Shown: positions 41,028-51,998, counted from the first letter of the stretch. The stretch: 64,000 nucleotides of DNA from Anniella stebbinsi (GCA_029215795.1 JARDYH010000001.1:5884001-5948000); one strand, 5' to 3'. Numbers and translations: made by a program. Notes: generated by a model not told the origin, from the letters alone.

Positions 41028-42375
41028 GTCAGGTGATCTCCGGGCAATCCACAAGCAGAGGTGGGTGGTGGCAGCAGTAGCTTAGCACCCAATAAAGCCG
41101 GGGCATGGGGGAGTCCGTCCATCCCTTACCGCAAGGAGTCGACAACTACATTGTTGGAGTAGTGAGCCCGGAAGGCGAGTTCCGCCATTGTGCCCTACAC
41201 TTGCTTTCGCAAATGGGTTGTTAGGGTCATCCAGGGTAGGCTTGGCTGGGCACCTGCTGAGGACCTGCCCTCTCGTGGGGCCTGCTTGGAAGTGCCCCTC
41301 CTGGGGTTTCTCCTTCTCTTCTCCACTCCAACTGGCTTCCTCGCCTACCTGTTGCTCTGCCCCAGACGATGGCGGTGGTGAGAAGGAGGAACAGCAGACG
41401 CCACGGTCTACTGGCTCTCTGCCTGCCGAGCAAGGAGGAGGAAGTAAGAAGGAGGAAGCGGAGGAGGAGCAATTGCAGCTGGGGACAATGGTGATGAGAA
41501 GGTGAACTCACTGAGGGAGGGTGTCTTGCCTGAGGGCCCTCAAAACCCTGGAGCCGGGACTGAGATTACCAGTTCAAAATCCTCCCGGGCAGGGACTGGA
41601 AGGAACAGGGAGAGAGGACTGTTTCTCTGAACTGAATCCTGAGTAGCAGCAACTTAAAATTCTATGATGCAAACCCAATTATTCCTGCATTTGTGATGCC
41701 ATTGACAGTTTTGTTCTACATCCTCAGCGGAGGAATCTGTGGTTGTTCCTTCTCTGGTCTCCATTCGGTTGTACCGCCAGAGGTGCGAAGAAACGTGCAA
41801 GTCTTTAATTACAGTTTCTGAGGACCTTTGGAGGTTATGCCTCGTCTCCCAAAGCCTGGCTTGTTTTCTCCATCGATAATGGGGCAAAGTGTTTGGGCCC
41901 TGTGCCTGGAGATCTCGGAGAGGGCTTGTTTCCCGGAGTATTTCAGAGAGCCCATAATGTATAGTTTTCACCACAACGAGCCTCCAGTTGTGAATTTTTA
42001 ATTCTGCCAGATCATTTTCAGTAAATGGGACTTCAGGCTCAATTAGGGCTGTCAGCTCTAATTTTTCACTACCTGCTCTTGAGCTCTGCACTTGTGGTGT
42101 TTGCAGTAATTGCCAAATCCACAGGAAAGATGAGACCTGTGAAAGATGAACGTCTGCGGCATTTCTCTCCCCCCCCCCCCAACCCTGTCTGCCAATCTGT
42201 CTTTCGCATTTCAGGGGGAGGGGAAGAGAGGAGGGAGTCAATTCAGTGTAAATGAAACAGTGGAGAGGGAAGCATTTAACTGTTGAGGAGTCTTCCGTTT
42301 CTAGCAATTATATATATTTTTAAACGAGATCTTTGGTTTTGCGACGAGAAAAAGGAATGTGTGTAATTATTATTA
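41028..42375. other. no gene supported; candidate non-coding element 41930-42130
   Basis: 41340-41480 is purine-rich (GGAGGAGGAAGTAAGAAGG). The 217-codon minus-strand frame at 41654-42307 has no domain or splice support. 41930-42130 contains TGAATTTTTAATTCTGCC and GGCTCAATTAGGGCTGTC. C-run at 42171-42180. Confidence 0.38.
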
Positions 42376-42668
42376 TATTATTATCTTTATTTGTATCTTA
42401 AACATAGATGGAGGTCATCATTATTCACCAAAGACCTGCCGGAATAAGGAGTTTTTTCCTTGCCTCTGAAAACATATCAGGGAGGGCGCCAGTCTAGCTT
42501 CCCTGGGAAGGGAGTTCCAGAGCCTTGGAGCAGCCACCGAGAAGGCCCTCTCCCGCGTACCCATCAGGTGTGCCTGGGATGTTCGTGGGACTGAGAGAAA
42601 GGCCTCCCCAGAAGATCTCAGAGCAGGGGCAGGCTCATATGGGAGAATACGGTCTTTCAGATAACCTG
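42376..42668 (-). mobile_element. L2-type LINE 3' end
   Basis: ATTATTATATTATTATC tail, then inverted coding: minus-strand residues RERAFSVAAPRLWNSLP, REARLAPSLICFQRQGK and LFRQVFGE are a textbook L2 C-terminus. The MITE at 42669 interrupts or bounds it. Confidence 0.78.
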
Positions 42669-42798
42669 GCTTCCCCAGCCTGGTGTCCTCCAGATGTGTT
42701 GGACTACAACTCCTATCATTCCCATTGGTCATGCAGGATGGGAATAATGGGAGGTTGTAGTTCACGACATCTGGAGGGCGCCAGGTTGGAGAAGGTAA
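42669..42798. mobile_element. CCTCCAGATG-family palindromic MITE
   Basis: CTTCCCCAGCCTGGTGTCCT and GGACTACAACTCCTATCATT at the left; GGGAATAATGGGAGGTTG and GGGCGCCAGGTTGGAGAAGG at the right. Confidence 0.68.
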
Positions 42799-42950
42799 TA
42801 TATACATAGTCTTTCTCTCACACACATTTCACAAAGCACTGTGATCTGGTTTCTTTATCACGTCTACAAATGCTGTCATCCATGTGGGCTGGTTCGGAAG
42901 GCATTGCGCCATTCTTGAGGATTACCGGACAGGTGGCTTGAAGTTCGATT
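42799..42950. other. spacer, no gene seen
   Basis: Short unique sequence before the CR1. Confidence 0.35.
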
Positions 42951-43410
42951 CATAGAATCATAGAATAGTAGAGTTGGAAGGGGCCTATAAGGCCATTGAG
43001 TCCAACCCCCTGCTCAATGCAGGAATCTACCTTGAAGCATCCCTGACAGGTGGCGGTCCTGCTGCCTCTTGAAGGCCTCTAGGGTGGGAAAGCCCACAAC
43101 CTCCCTAGGTCATTGGTTCCATTGTTGTGCCACTCTAACAGTCAGGACATTTTTCCTGATGTCCAGCTGGAATCTGGCTGCTTGTAGCTTAAGCCCATGA
43201 TTCCAAGCCCTGCACTCTGGGATAATCGGGAAGAGATCCTGGCCTTCCTCTGTGTGGCAACCTTTCAAGTCTTTGAAGAGTGCTATCATATCTCCCCTCA
43301 GTCTTCTCTTTTCAAGGCTAAACATGCCCAGTTCTTTCAGTCTCTCCTCATAGGGCTTTGTTTCCAGACCCCTGAATGCAAGTTTGCCATGCAGGTTGGG
43401 GAAGCATTGA
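42951..43410 (-). mobile_element. CR1 LINE 3' end
   Basis: Opens CATAGAATCATAGAATAG (inverted ATTCTATG tail), then GGAAGGGGCCTATAAGGCC, CCTCCCTAGGTCATTGGTTC, GAAGAGTGCTATCATATC and TTTCAGTCTCTCCTCATAGG. The frames at 43110-43538 and 43197-43703 are translations of this repeat. Confidence 0.87.
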
Positions 43411-43607
43411 GGCCAAAGAGCAAAACACCTGCTGGAGTAGGTTATACAAATGGAGACTTTCCAGTCTCTTTCAGCCAAGCAGAGAAATGGCCAGAGCTGC
43501 AAGGGGCTGCATGTTTTGCCCCTGATATCTTCAATCACAGGGTCTTGGTGTGCTGGATGCAGAACGGCCTCTGCTTGGAACCACCACCATCGATCAAGCT
43601 AGACTGG

Positions 43608-44108
43608 GTGTGCCGTTTGGCTGGTCCAATATATATTTATTTATCTTCTGTTCTTTTAAACCACCTACTAAACAAAGTTCCACAGGTGGTGTACAGCACA
43701 TGAAAGACAAGGTACAAACATTATCATAAGATAAAAACCGTGCAGAAGAAAACCAAGATAAAACCAGCAGTGGGGTGGGGGGTGGGGGGGGGATCATGAA
43801 AGCATCATAAAGCCAAATGAACAGTAGCAGCAGACTAAAAAAAAAAAACACCCCTTTTTTGAAATTCCTGGTACCGGAAAGCCCATAGTGTAGGTGCCAG
43901 ATGGGCCTCTCTGGGGAGAGCTTTTCACAAATGACCTAAAGATCCACACCTTGCCTCATTTGGCAGGGGCATGTGGAGGAAGGCCTCAGACAACGCTCTT
44001 AATGTCCAGGTAGGTAAATATGGAAAGAGATGTTCCTTCGCATAATCTGGTCCCAACCCGTTTCCTGACAGTTCCGTGTATCTTATCCTACATGGTTTAC
44101 AGCAGTCA
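43608..44108 (-). mobile_element. L2-type LINE, minus strand, diverged
   Basis: TATATTTATTTATCTTCTG tail, CACAGGTGGTGTACAGCAC 3' UTR words, an A-run near 43840, then inverted coding words such as AGATGGGCCTCTCTGGGG and GGAAGGCCTCAGACAACGC. Confidence 0.52.
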
Positions 44109-44367
44109 TTCTCAAATGGTATCATACCAAGCCTTTCCTAAGTCAAGAAATGTAAACCAGTTCAAGCTTCACTGAGTGTTGTTAAGATTAAAGGCAGACA
44201 GATGGCTGTTGGAGGCCATCCAGAGGACGTAGGTTTGTGCGTTCGCCAAACAAGTGCCTGAAGATCCCAAGTGGAGGCCCGGGGGAACTTGGAATCACCT
44301 GGAAGGACCAACATGGTAGCCCCCCTTGGACCTGCCAGATGGTGAAGAAATGGATGGGAATAGGTTA
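44109..44367. other. spacer, no gene seen
   Basis: No repeat or exon was recognised. Confidence 0.35.
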
Positions 44368-44750
44368 TTAATATTATTATTAATAATAATAATAATAATA
44401 TCCCACCTTTTTCCCAATACTGGGACTCAAGGTGGCATTACAAATTAAAACAGAAAGAGAGAAAACAGAAATTAGATAGAGATATACAAAAATTAAAAAT
44501 AGAATTAAACATGCTACAAAATTAAAACATTTAAAATACGATTTTTAAAAAATCCAATATATAAACAACGCATAAGCAGGTGTCCGGACTACTCCCCAAA
44601 GGCCAGCTGGAACAAAAATGGTTTAGCCTGCCTCCGGAAGCACACCAGGGAGGGAACCAGTCTAGCTTCCCTGGGAAGGGAGTTCCAGAGCCCTGGGGCA
44701 ACCACTGAGAAGGCCCTCTCCCGCATTCCCATCAAGTGTTCTCTTTCCAA
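44368..44750 (-). mobile_element. L2-type LINE 3' end
   Basis: An ATT/AAT tail (44368-44401), CCCACCTTTTTCCCAATACT, an A-rich 3' UTR, then inverted coding. Minus-strand residues RERAFSVVAPGLWNSLP, REARLVPSLVCFRRQAK and LFQLAFGE are the L2 C-terminus. Confidence 0.8.
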
Positions 44751-47185
44751 GGGTTCTCCAAACCATGCATTGAAAAGCGGATTTGAGAGGAGGAATTCAG
44801 GAAGTTCCCAGGAATGAGAACGTGATTGCAAAATGCATGAAGAGGGGCTTAATCGTTTCTCCGCTCGCTTCTTATTGTTAGATAATAGCTTGACAGATAT
44901 GAGAGTGAATGATGTGTGATAGCCAGGCTATGATAAGCAACACCTATTTGCCCAAGAACCCAGGTGGATAAGAGTTAACTGCTGCTGAAGGATTCTGATT
45001 ATCTAGGAAGGATCTGAAGAAACGCTTGGGCACCCACAGCGATGTTTTCTGGCCCTCCGCCCCTCTTTTTCAATCTGAATTAAGGCGTGGCGAACAGCCT
45101 CTCCATTTCAGGGCAGGACAGGACTGGCACACACAGGCAGCCCTTGGGCATCTGGATTAGAGTGTTTTGTTTCTAGCTTGGATAAATTGGCAGGTCTTGC
45201 TAGATTCCAGTATCGGGGGTGGGGAGGGTGTTGTCCGTTCCTGTTGAAATCCACAGTCAAATACAAAATGCTCCTCCCCCCATTTCTCTGGCATTCCATC
45301 CTGCAAAGACCCCATTACTCCCCATTTCAGAGTCCCGTGAAGAGACAGCTGCAAATGGATGCCCGTCAGCTTAGCCAGCTCCAACTGGCACGAGGCGTCT
45401 ATTTCCTGCAAAGGCGGTCAATACACTGTGCTGCCAACCCCTCTCTGGGTAGATTTGGCAAAGCGGAAGCCGGCTGTTGCTAACGTGGCGGAGCTTCTTG
45501 GAGCATCTGCCCAGAGCCCTTTCTTTGAATGGTTCAAGAGGCACAGCGCAGAACAGAGGTCAGCAGGAGGAACGGAGAACCATGGTTGGCTTTGCATTCC
45601 AAACAACGGCCAACTTCTCAGGATCGAAAACATAAGCAGATGGTTCATCTGTCAGCCAACCACTGGAAGACCTAATCTCAGGACTCTGGGGGTTCACAAG
45701 AGCATTTATTTTTGTGTTCGGTTCGTGAGTTACAGGGAGGAGATTGCTCACATGGCAGGGTGTCTGTCTGTGCCGGCACATTCCACCATTTGAGCCCCAA
45801 TACATTTGGAGTAGTGCTGGTACCGGTGGTCTTTGAAGGACATGTTTGGATGGAAAATCCTGGGCCAGGCGTTCTCTTTGGGTCAGGCAGAGGTGGCTTC
45901 AGCGAGTCAACCGAAGGGGTTAAGGGTTTTGAGGGGGCCCCCGGCTGTTCTCAGCTGGACCGAGCAGGGGGTGGGTCTCAATGGCCAACGCTACGATTCT
46001 GTGCAAGCGTGGGTGGGCAGCAAACGGGCCTGTTCTTTAGAGGCCTCCCCCCAATCTCGTCACAAGAGTATTTGCCTTTGGCTCTCTCCACAGCAGCATC
46101 TGTTTTACGCACTCTTCCCGGCGCTTCCCATTTACAGTAAAACCTCTTAATGGAGCCCAAATGGATCAATCGAAGAGTGCGGTCACCAGACCACTTACCG
46201 CAGCTCCGAGTCAATGCCCTTTTAGCTCCTTGGAAAGCTAATAGCTCCATCCGGCAGGGAAGACCGATTCGCTGAGGTCTGGAGCCTGGCTGTGCGGAGC
46301 TAAAGAGTAATGCTGCAGTCAGAATCCCTCCTCGCAAAATACAAGCATCTTGTTCCCATAACGCTGATCTTCCTCGCAAACGACGCTAGGTTGGGGATCA
46401 GGTGCATTTTGCCGGCCATCTTCACACGCTCTTGCCTTTTCAACCCGTAGCTGAATTGTGGGCACATGGATTTCCATCAGTTAGTCTTGTTTCAACCCAC
46501 ATCACCTCAGTCCCAGGTGTGTGTATGTGTTTTTCCCCCCTTTGTGCCATTTTGCACATTATGCAGCGGCGAACCCAAGTGTGCAATCCAGTCCTGGTGC
46601 GGTACAACCGTAATTCTACAATGCACATGCTTCCAAAAAGGTCGTGTTTTGTGTACATGCTTAAAATCAGCTTAGGTGTACCTCTAAAAAAATCAAGATG
46701 TGGAGAGGAGCTCCCAATTTTCATTCCCCACCCAGACTGCGCATGTCTTGGTGCGCTTCCATTACATGGAAGGAATCCATTTTCTTTCCACTTGGCTAAA
46801 GGGGACGATGACTTTGTTTTCTCAGTATTTAGTACTTAAGGTGGGACGTTCAGGAGTTCAGCTCTGCCAGAGTGATCCAGGCCTGAGCTCTATTCACTGA
46901 TCCTCCACCACTTCATCGAATTAACGATTGCATTTCCTTACTGTGGGAGCCCAGAGCTCAAGGGCAGCGCACAGCTCTTCCATACAGAAAGTCCCTCTTG
47001 TCTCTGGTTAAAATGGATCTTGGATAGCAGAGCTGGGGAAGACCGATGCCAGAGACCCCTGGAGACCCTAGTCGGATAAGACAGCCCTGGCCTTGGTGGG
47101 GCAATTACCTGACTTGATCTAAGACAGCTCCCCATATCCCTTGCCACCTCGCCAAAAGGCAAGGGCTGGGTATGGTGCCTGGAGT
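44751..47185. other. long unique stretch, no gene supported
   Basis: No repeat was recognised. Several overlapping frames of 100-145 codons (45359-45793 +, 45712-46140 +, 46402-46839 +, 45978-46379 -) have no domain. 46150-46380 is complex and CpG-containing, with a GTAAGT on the minus strand near 46191, but no acceptor pairs with it. Confidence 0.4.
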
Positions 47186-47436
47186 CATAGAATCATAGAC
47201 TAGTAGAGTTGGAAGGGGTCTCTAAGGCCATCGGGTCCAACCCCCTGCTGAATACAGGAATCCTCCTTAAAGCATCCCTGACAGATGGTTGTCCAGCTGC
47301 CTCTTGGAAGCCTCTAGTGTGGGAGAGCCCACAACCTCCCTAGGTCATTGGTTCCATTGTCCTACTGCTCTAACAGTCAGGAAGTTTTTCCTGCTGTCCA
47401 GGCGGAATCTGGCTTCCTGTAATTTGAGTCCCTGGA
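47186..47436 (-). mobile_element. CR1 LINE 3' end
   Basis: CATAGAATCATAGACTAG, GTTGGAAGGGGTCTCTAAGG, CCCACAACCTCCCTAGGTC and CAGGAAGTTTTTCCTGCTGT. Shorter truncation than 42951. Confidence 0.86.
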
Positions 47437-47557
47437 CTTGCATACATCTTGAGCCTAGCTTTTTGCACAAAGCCAGCTTAAGATAGATGATGATGATTTA
47501 CGTTTCTATACCACCCCACAACCAAAACTGAACCTATGAAGCTATCTTATGAAAATG
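47437..47557. other. spacer
   Basis: Includes GATGATGATTTACGTTTCTA, possibly the tail of another LINE. Confidence 0.3.
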
Positions 47558-47668
47558 CCAACTTGGTGCCCTCCAGATGTGTTGGACTCCAGCTCCTATG
47601 CTGGCTGGGATTGATGGGAGTTGCACTTCAACATATCTGGAGCACACCAGGTTGGGGACAGCTGAGCT
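47558..47668. mobile_element. CCTCCAGATG-family palindromic MITE
   Basis: CAACTTGGTGCCCTCCAGAT and GGACTCCAGCTCCTATG at the left; GATGGGAGTTGCACTTCAAC and CACACCAGGTTGGGGACAGC at the right. Confidence 0.58.
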
Positions 47669-47715
47669 AGCCCAAGGCAGTCTCTTAAGTCTGGCAGGGG
47701 CTGCTGCCTACTGGA

Positions 47716-47819
47716 GAGATGCCGGCGCCTGGAGCTGGGATACACTTCATGCAGAGATGCCGGCTCCTGGAGCTGGGATACTCTTCATGCAAAGCATGAG
47801 TTGGGCTTTGCATGAAGAG
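47716..47819. repeat. two 38-bp tandem units plus 15-bp hairpin
   Basis: Units 47716-47753 and 47754-47791 differ at two positions (GCGCC/GCTCC and ACAC/ACTC). The second unit's end starts a perfect hairpin: CTCTTCATGCAAAGC (47781-47795) pairs with GCTTTGCATGAAGAG (47805-47819) around a 9-base loop. Confidence 0.85.
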
Positions 47820-47874
47820 GTATTCATATAAAGCTATTAGGCTGGTGGCACATTTGGGTGCTTGGTGGGGCTCC

Positions 47875-47875
47875 A

Positions 47876-47923
<48 letters not shown>

Positions 47924-48056
47924 TTATCTATATCCCACCTTTTCCCAGGGGTTTACACGATTAAAACATGTATAACTAAAACATATAAATACAAGTTTAC
48001 AAGAGTTAAAATAGAATTAAACCTACAATAAAATGCTAAGAGCCCACTATCCCATT
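47875..48056 (-). mobile_element. L2-type LINE 3' UTR with ATT tail
   Basis: Pure (ATT)n at 47875-47923, then ATATCCCACCTTTTCCCAG and AAAATAGAATTAAACCTACA, matching the 3' UTR at 44400-44520. Confidence 0.6.
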
Positions 48057-49087
48057 GTGGCCACCAGTTTTACTTTGCACAGAGCATGCAAGGTGGTAAG
48101 AGTCTCCTGGGGCCAGTTCTCGCTGGATCTAGGTTTTTGCCACTGCAGGTGGGTGCCTGCAGGACTGAGTGTTCCCGTCGTGTCCAAATGCTCCGCCCCC
48201 AAATTCCCATATAGAGAAAAGCAGAGTGTTGGGGAAAGGGTTCGAGTTTGGCCCTTCCCCCTGACATCGTAGTTTTCTACAGGCAGGGGTTTGGGGGCAT
48301 GGAGGAGCACTTGCTCCCGTGCGCCCTCTCCCCTCCATCCACCTGCCCGCTGCAGCGACGCAGCCGAGACACGGGTTTCCAACCTTGAGGAGAAGTGTGC
48401 ATGACGAGCCCCCGGAGTCCAGGATGCAGCCTTACGAGAGAGCATTTTATTGAGCATTCAGGAAGAACTTCACTTAACGCGGCCGAGACTGATGGCTGTG
48501 GAGCACTCCGGTATTAATTAACTCATCCTGCCAAGAGCAGCTATTGATTTGTTTTTACAGATCTTTGATGAGCCCTGATTAGGATTCTGTGGAGGTAGGA
48601 CGCTTCCCCTGCCCTCCAAAGACGAGATCAAGCCGTAATTACAAACTGATTGTGCTTCCTTTCTCCGAAAAGGAGTATACTTTACGTTATTTGATGAATT
48701 TCTTGTTTGTACATTACTGACAGCGCAGCTTCCCAGAGTGTTTACTTGTCACACCTTTTTGATTTAGGTTTTTCTCCTCTTCTTTAGAACGACGGGCTCT
48801 TAGGTTGTGCTTTTTCATTTATTTTTTATTCCCAACCCTCCCATCTCCTCAACCTCTGTTTCCGGTGCTCAAAATACAACAGAAATAGGCCAGGCCATAA
48901 TTTCCTTCTGGTGAAGTATTCCTGGGATATCACTGTGATCAAAAACAAACACATGTGGGTGGGGCAGAGAAGACAGCCAGCTGTGGACTTGAGCTTTCAT
49001 TTTGACATTCCTAAGAAACATTTAGTTGGAATGGTCATGTTTTCTGCCCTGGATTCCACCCACACACACACAGCTCATAGGAGTCTG
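48057..49087. other. candidate conserved non-coding element 48480-48760; no gene
   Basis: 48480-48760 includes GGTATTAATTAACTCATCCT, GCCGTAATTACAAACTGATT and TTGATGAATTTCTTGTTTG, AT-rich and complex with no repeat signature. Frames upstream (48047-48457 -) have no domain. Confidence 0.38.
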
Positions 49088-49207
49088 GGATGGAGGTGAC
49101 ATCATACAGTGAGCCATCGTCTGCCGCCTTGGGGCCTTTCAGGCAAAGGACATGGCTTCACCAAAGTCTTTGGAAGGCAGAACCCATTGCATCCCTCCCC
49201 ACCCCTA

Positions 49208-49460
49208 TGCCAGAGGAGCCAGTGGCTCCAGAATCACACAATGGCCCTTTAAGAGGCAGACAGCTACTCAGAGGAGGTGGGGTCAATAGCAGGCCCAGAG
49301 CAGCCAGCCTTCATAAACCCTTAGAAGGCCTCAGCATGTTGCTCAGACAACAGCTCTTCTTGAATGAGATCCAGTAAGGTTAGATGACAGACCCTGCTTT
49401 GCTATCTGTGTAGCTGGGCTTGACTCTTCTTCATTGGACTTTGCTTGCTCCAAGCTTCTT
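49208..49460 (+). mobile_element. LTR-like repeat, copy 2 of a shared family
   Basis: GCCAGTGGCTCCAGAATCAC, GGCCCTTTAAGAGGCAGACA, TTAGAAGGCCTCAGCATGTT and GGGCTTGACTCTTCTTCATT correspond in order to 1383-1600. Confidence 0.38.
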
Positions 49461-49951
49461 GTAAGTGCAACTGCTTCAAATTGGCTCCCCTGGACATATC
49501 AGTAACGGCTGTACAGAACTTCCAGGTGCTGACGCAGTCTACCACTGAATACCAAATACTAGTGGACTTCCCAGAAGCATTTTGTTGGTCACAGCGGGAT
49601 ACTGGACTCAGATTCTTTTTATCTACCCTACCCCCATGTGCAGAAGGCTGTGTCTCCATTGAAATATTGAAGGAGTGAACTGGTCTCCTTTTGCTTCTTT
49701 TAATTTCCTTTGTTTAGACTCCTTGTATTTCTGTATGCTTCATATTTTTAGCCAAACATGGCAGGATTTGTTCATTTGTCATTTGTATCCCAGTTTTCCA
49801 CAAAAGAAAGGAGTGTTCCCAAAGCAGCTCTCATTGTGTAGGGTTGTATGTATGTGTATTGCAATGTGGGTTTTCTGGAAAACGTTGAATTAGAAATTCA
49901 ATTAGGTTAATTTGCATAGGAACATTTGCAGCAGAGAATTGTCTGATGCCC
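49461..49951. other. no gene seen
   Basis: Unique or unrecognised; may include more of the preceding LTR-like repeat to about 49600. Confidence 0.35.
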
Positions 49952-50059
49952 TAAAGCTGGGATGGGGAACGTCTTTCAACTTAATTCAATTTTGGAGACG
50001 TTCTCAGGGGGAGGGGGGCACATTCCAGTCAAAGGCAAAAATGGCAGGGCTGAAATACC

Positions 50060-51069
50060 TGTCAGGTACTGAGTTCAGCAAAGCCGGAGGCTTTGTTGAT
50101 TGTAGGTAGATCCATTAGGAATAGTTTTGGAACGTCTGTGCAAGCTCGTCTCTGTCAGTTCTCACGGGAATGTCTCGGCCTTGAAGCTGCTGGGCTTCTC
50201 AGGGGAACAGAGAGTGTTGAGAAAAGTGGGGGCCCTTTGTTGATGGAGCCACACAGTTTAGAAAAGTGGGGGCCCTTTGTTGAAGGAAAAACCAAAAGGA
50301 GGAAGGCATCCACTTAGGTCAAAAAGAAGGAGAGAGAAGCAATTCTCGGAATGCTGAGATACTTTATTAATATATGCCCAACGCATATGATTTTATTTAG
50401 AAGGCCTTCTCCAGGGGGTAGATAAAAGAAGTCTGCAGAAAACTCTTAACAGACGATTGACCCAAATAAAATTGTATAGGCCGAAACGCGTTGGGCGTAT
50501 ATTAATAAAGTATCTCAGCATTCCGAGAATCGCTTCTCCTTTCTGACCTTTGTTGAAGGAGTCACTCAGTTTGTAGCGTCATCTTGGTAGGCTGAGCAGT
50601 GCTGCCCTGTTTGGACTGGGCATGATTTCCAGGCCAGAGCCCCTGTCTGTCAAGTGGCTTTGAACCGTCCATGCCTCCTTTTATAAGCCGGGGTTGTGGG
50701 AGAACAAAGCCGAAGAGCTTTGCTAGGATCATCTTTCGACACTAGGCCTGAAATCCCTCCCTGTTTGGACCCATCTCTGTTTGGGACTTTGAAAGCACTC
50801 TGCACATGGACTCTCTTCTGTTTGGACTTTGGATTTCTAAGGACTGTGCCATGAATAGTATGACGCTACAAACTGTGTGGCTCCATCAACAAAGGGCCCC
50901 CGCTTTTCTCAACACTCTCCGTTCCCCCGAGAAGCCCAGCAGCTTCAAGGCCGAGACATTCCCGTGAGAACTGACAGAGACAAGCTTGCACAGACATTCC
51001 AAAACTATTCCTAATAAATCTGCCTACAATCAACAAAGCCTCCGGCTTTACTGAACTCGCTACCTGACA
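50060..51069. mobile_element. LTR followed by an inverted partial copy of itself
   Basis: Starts TGTCAGGTACTGAGTTCAGC and ends GCTACCTGACA. 50060-50259 and 50861-51069 are inverted repeats of about 200 bp (AAAGCCGGAGGCTTTGTTGA, TCTCACGGGAATGTCTCGG and GGGGGCCCTTTGTTGATGG are found on opposite strands). Between them the plus-oriented LTR continues (50550-50860), related to 40080-40400. AGAAAAGTGGGGGCCCTTTG is duplicated 42 bp apart at 50220 and 50262. Confidence 0.6.
50316..50549. mobile_element. small inverted-repeat insert, possible Penelope-like ends
   Basis: Arms 50316-50384 and 50488-50549 are inverted: AGGTC, GAGAAGCAATTCTCGG, AATGCTGAGATACTTTATTA and ATATGCCCAACGC against complements. 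Between them GGCCGAAACGCGTTGGGC (50479-50496) resembles the GAAAC side of hammerhead-bearing Penelope-like terminal repeats. No reverse transcriptase is present. Confidence 0.55.
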
Positions 51070-51298
51070 GAACCTAAAATATCAGCATATTTTAGCATAA
51101 AGGTCTTGCTGCCAGTAACTAAACCTTAGGAAAGGCATTGCAACCATTTAAAATGGGGAAATGAACTTCGCAAACGCCAGGAAACCACCAATCATTCCAG
51201 GGAAAGGATGGCAGCTGGGGGAAGGGGGTTTCTCCCTCTGGGGACCTCTGGGGGGCTGCATTTGACCCCCAGGCCTGAGGCACCCCACCCCTGCCCTA

Positions 51299-51749
51299 GA
51301 AATTTATCTAATTTACCCATTTTATTTTGTTTTTATTTAGTGAACTGCAAAGGTTTTGTTTGTTTTTAAAGTTCTCCGTGTCAATTTTGTGTCCCAGTAT
51401 GCCACAAGTATTTGACTTGAAATATTTGAGGGGGGGATTAAAGCACATTTTATGTGATTGAAATGTTCTATTATTTAGACATTTTAATTGGAATTCCTGC
51501 ACTAATTTAAAGACAATAACCTGTAGTTCCTTTACATTGTTTGAATTTGCAAATACAGCAGAGGTACAGAAAACTGTCGACACACTTATTTGCTGACAAC
51601 CACTTATCTACGACTAAGAAACTGCCAAGCTTACCTAGTTACTGCATTTAGAATTGGCATCCATTCATTAATACTAACGAACTTATGCAATGGAACATTT
51701 TCCATGGAAAAATAAATCACTGAATATTTTTTTCTGGGAAATCTGCCAT
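51299..51749. other. AT-rich unique sequence, no gene
   Basis: No repeat was recognised. Possible regulatory segment, e.g. ATTTTAATTGGAATTCCTGC near 51480. Confidence 0.38.
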
Positions 51750-51985
51750 TTTGGAAAATGGACTCCCAGTCGGCCTTGCGTGCTCGGCTTTCCTGGGTGC
51801 CTGCTGCGCAGCCGGCACCTAGGAACCGGCAAAGGCTGAGCCGCTTCGGGGGGTGCGAACCTTGCTTCGGCTTCCAAAGCAAGGTGGCCAAGCCCCGAAG
51901 TTCCCCAAATCAAATTGGAGCCATTTTGGAGGCTCCGAAATTGGCTTCAGGGTGAATCAGGGGGGCTGCACAGCCCTATTTTTTT
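51750..51985. mobile_element. hAT-like fragment, right end only
   Basis: Ends GGGGGCTGCACAGCCCTA, the complement of TAGGGCTGTGCAG, the same terminus as 8026-8406. The interior has GGCTTCCAAAGCAAGG and GGAGCCATTTTGGAGGCTCC palindromes. Left end missing. Confidence 0.45.
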
Positions 51986-51998
51986 TGTCTGTATGTGT

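Larger units (their letters stand above)
49952..51298. mobile_element. hAT-like element split by a large insertion
   Basis: Left end TAAAGCTGGGATGGGGAAC and right end CACCCCACCCCTGCCCTA are inverted hAT-style termini; TCAAATGCAG words lie inside the right end (inverted). The arms are 49952-50059 and 51070-51298. The interior 50060-51069 is a separate insertion. 52965-53309 is an unsplit relative (CAAAGGCAAAA, CTGCCAGTA and AAACCTTAGGA words in the same order). Confidence 0.52.

Noticed and set aside
41654..42307. 217-codon open frame on the minus strand as a gene
   Set aside because: No known domain, low-complexity Gly/Glu stretch from a C-run, and no flanking splice or promoter evidence. 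It also crosses an AT-rich stretch that looks regulatory.
43197..43703. 168-codon open frame on the plus strand
   Set aside because: Its first two-thirds are the antisense of a CR1 3' end and the rest is an L2 tail.
46185..46260. GTAAGT donor on the minus strand after a short ATG frame
   Set aside because: No matching acceptor or conserved peptide was recognised.
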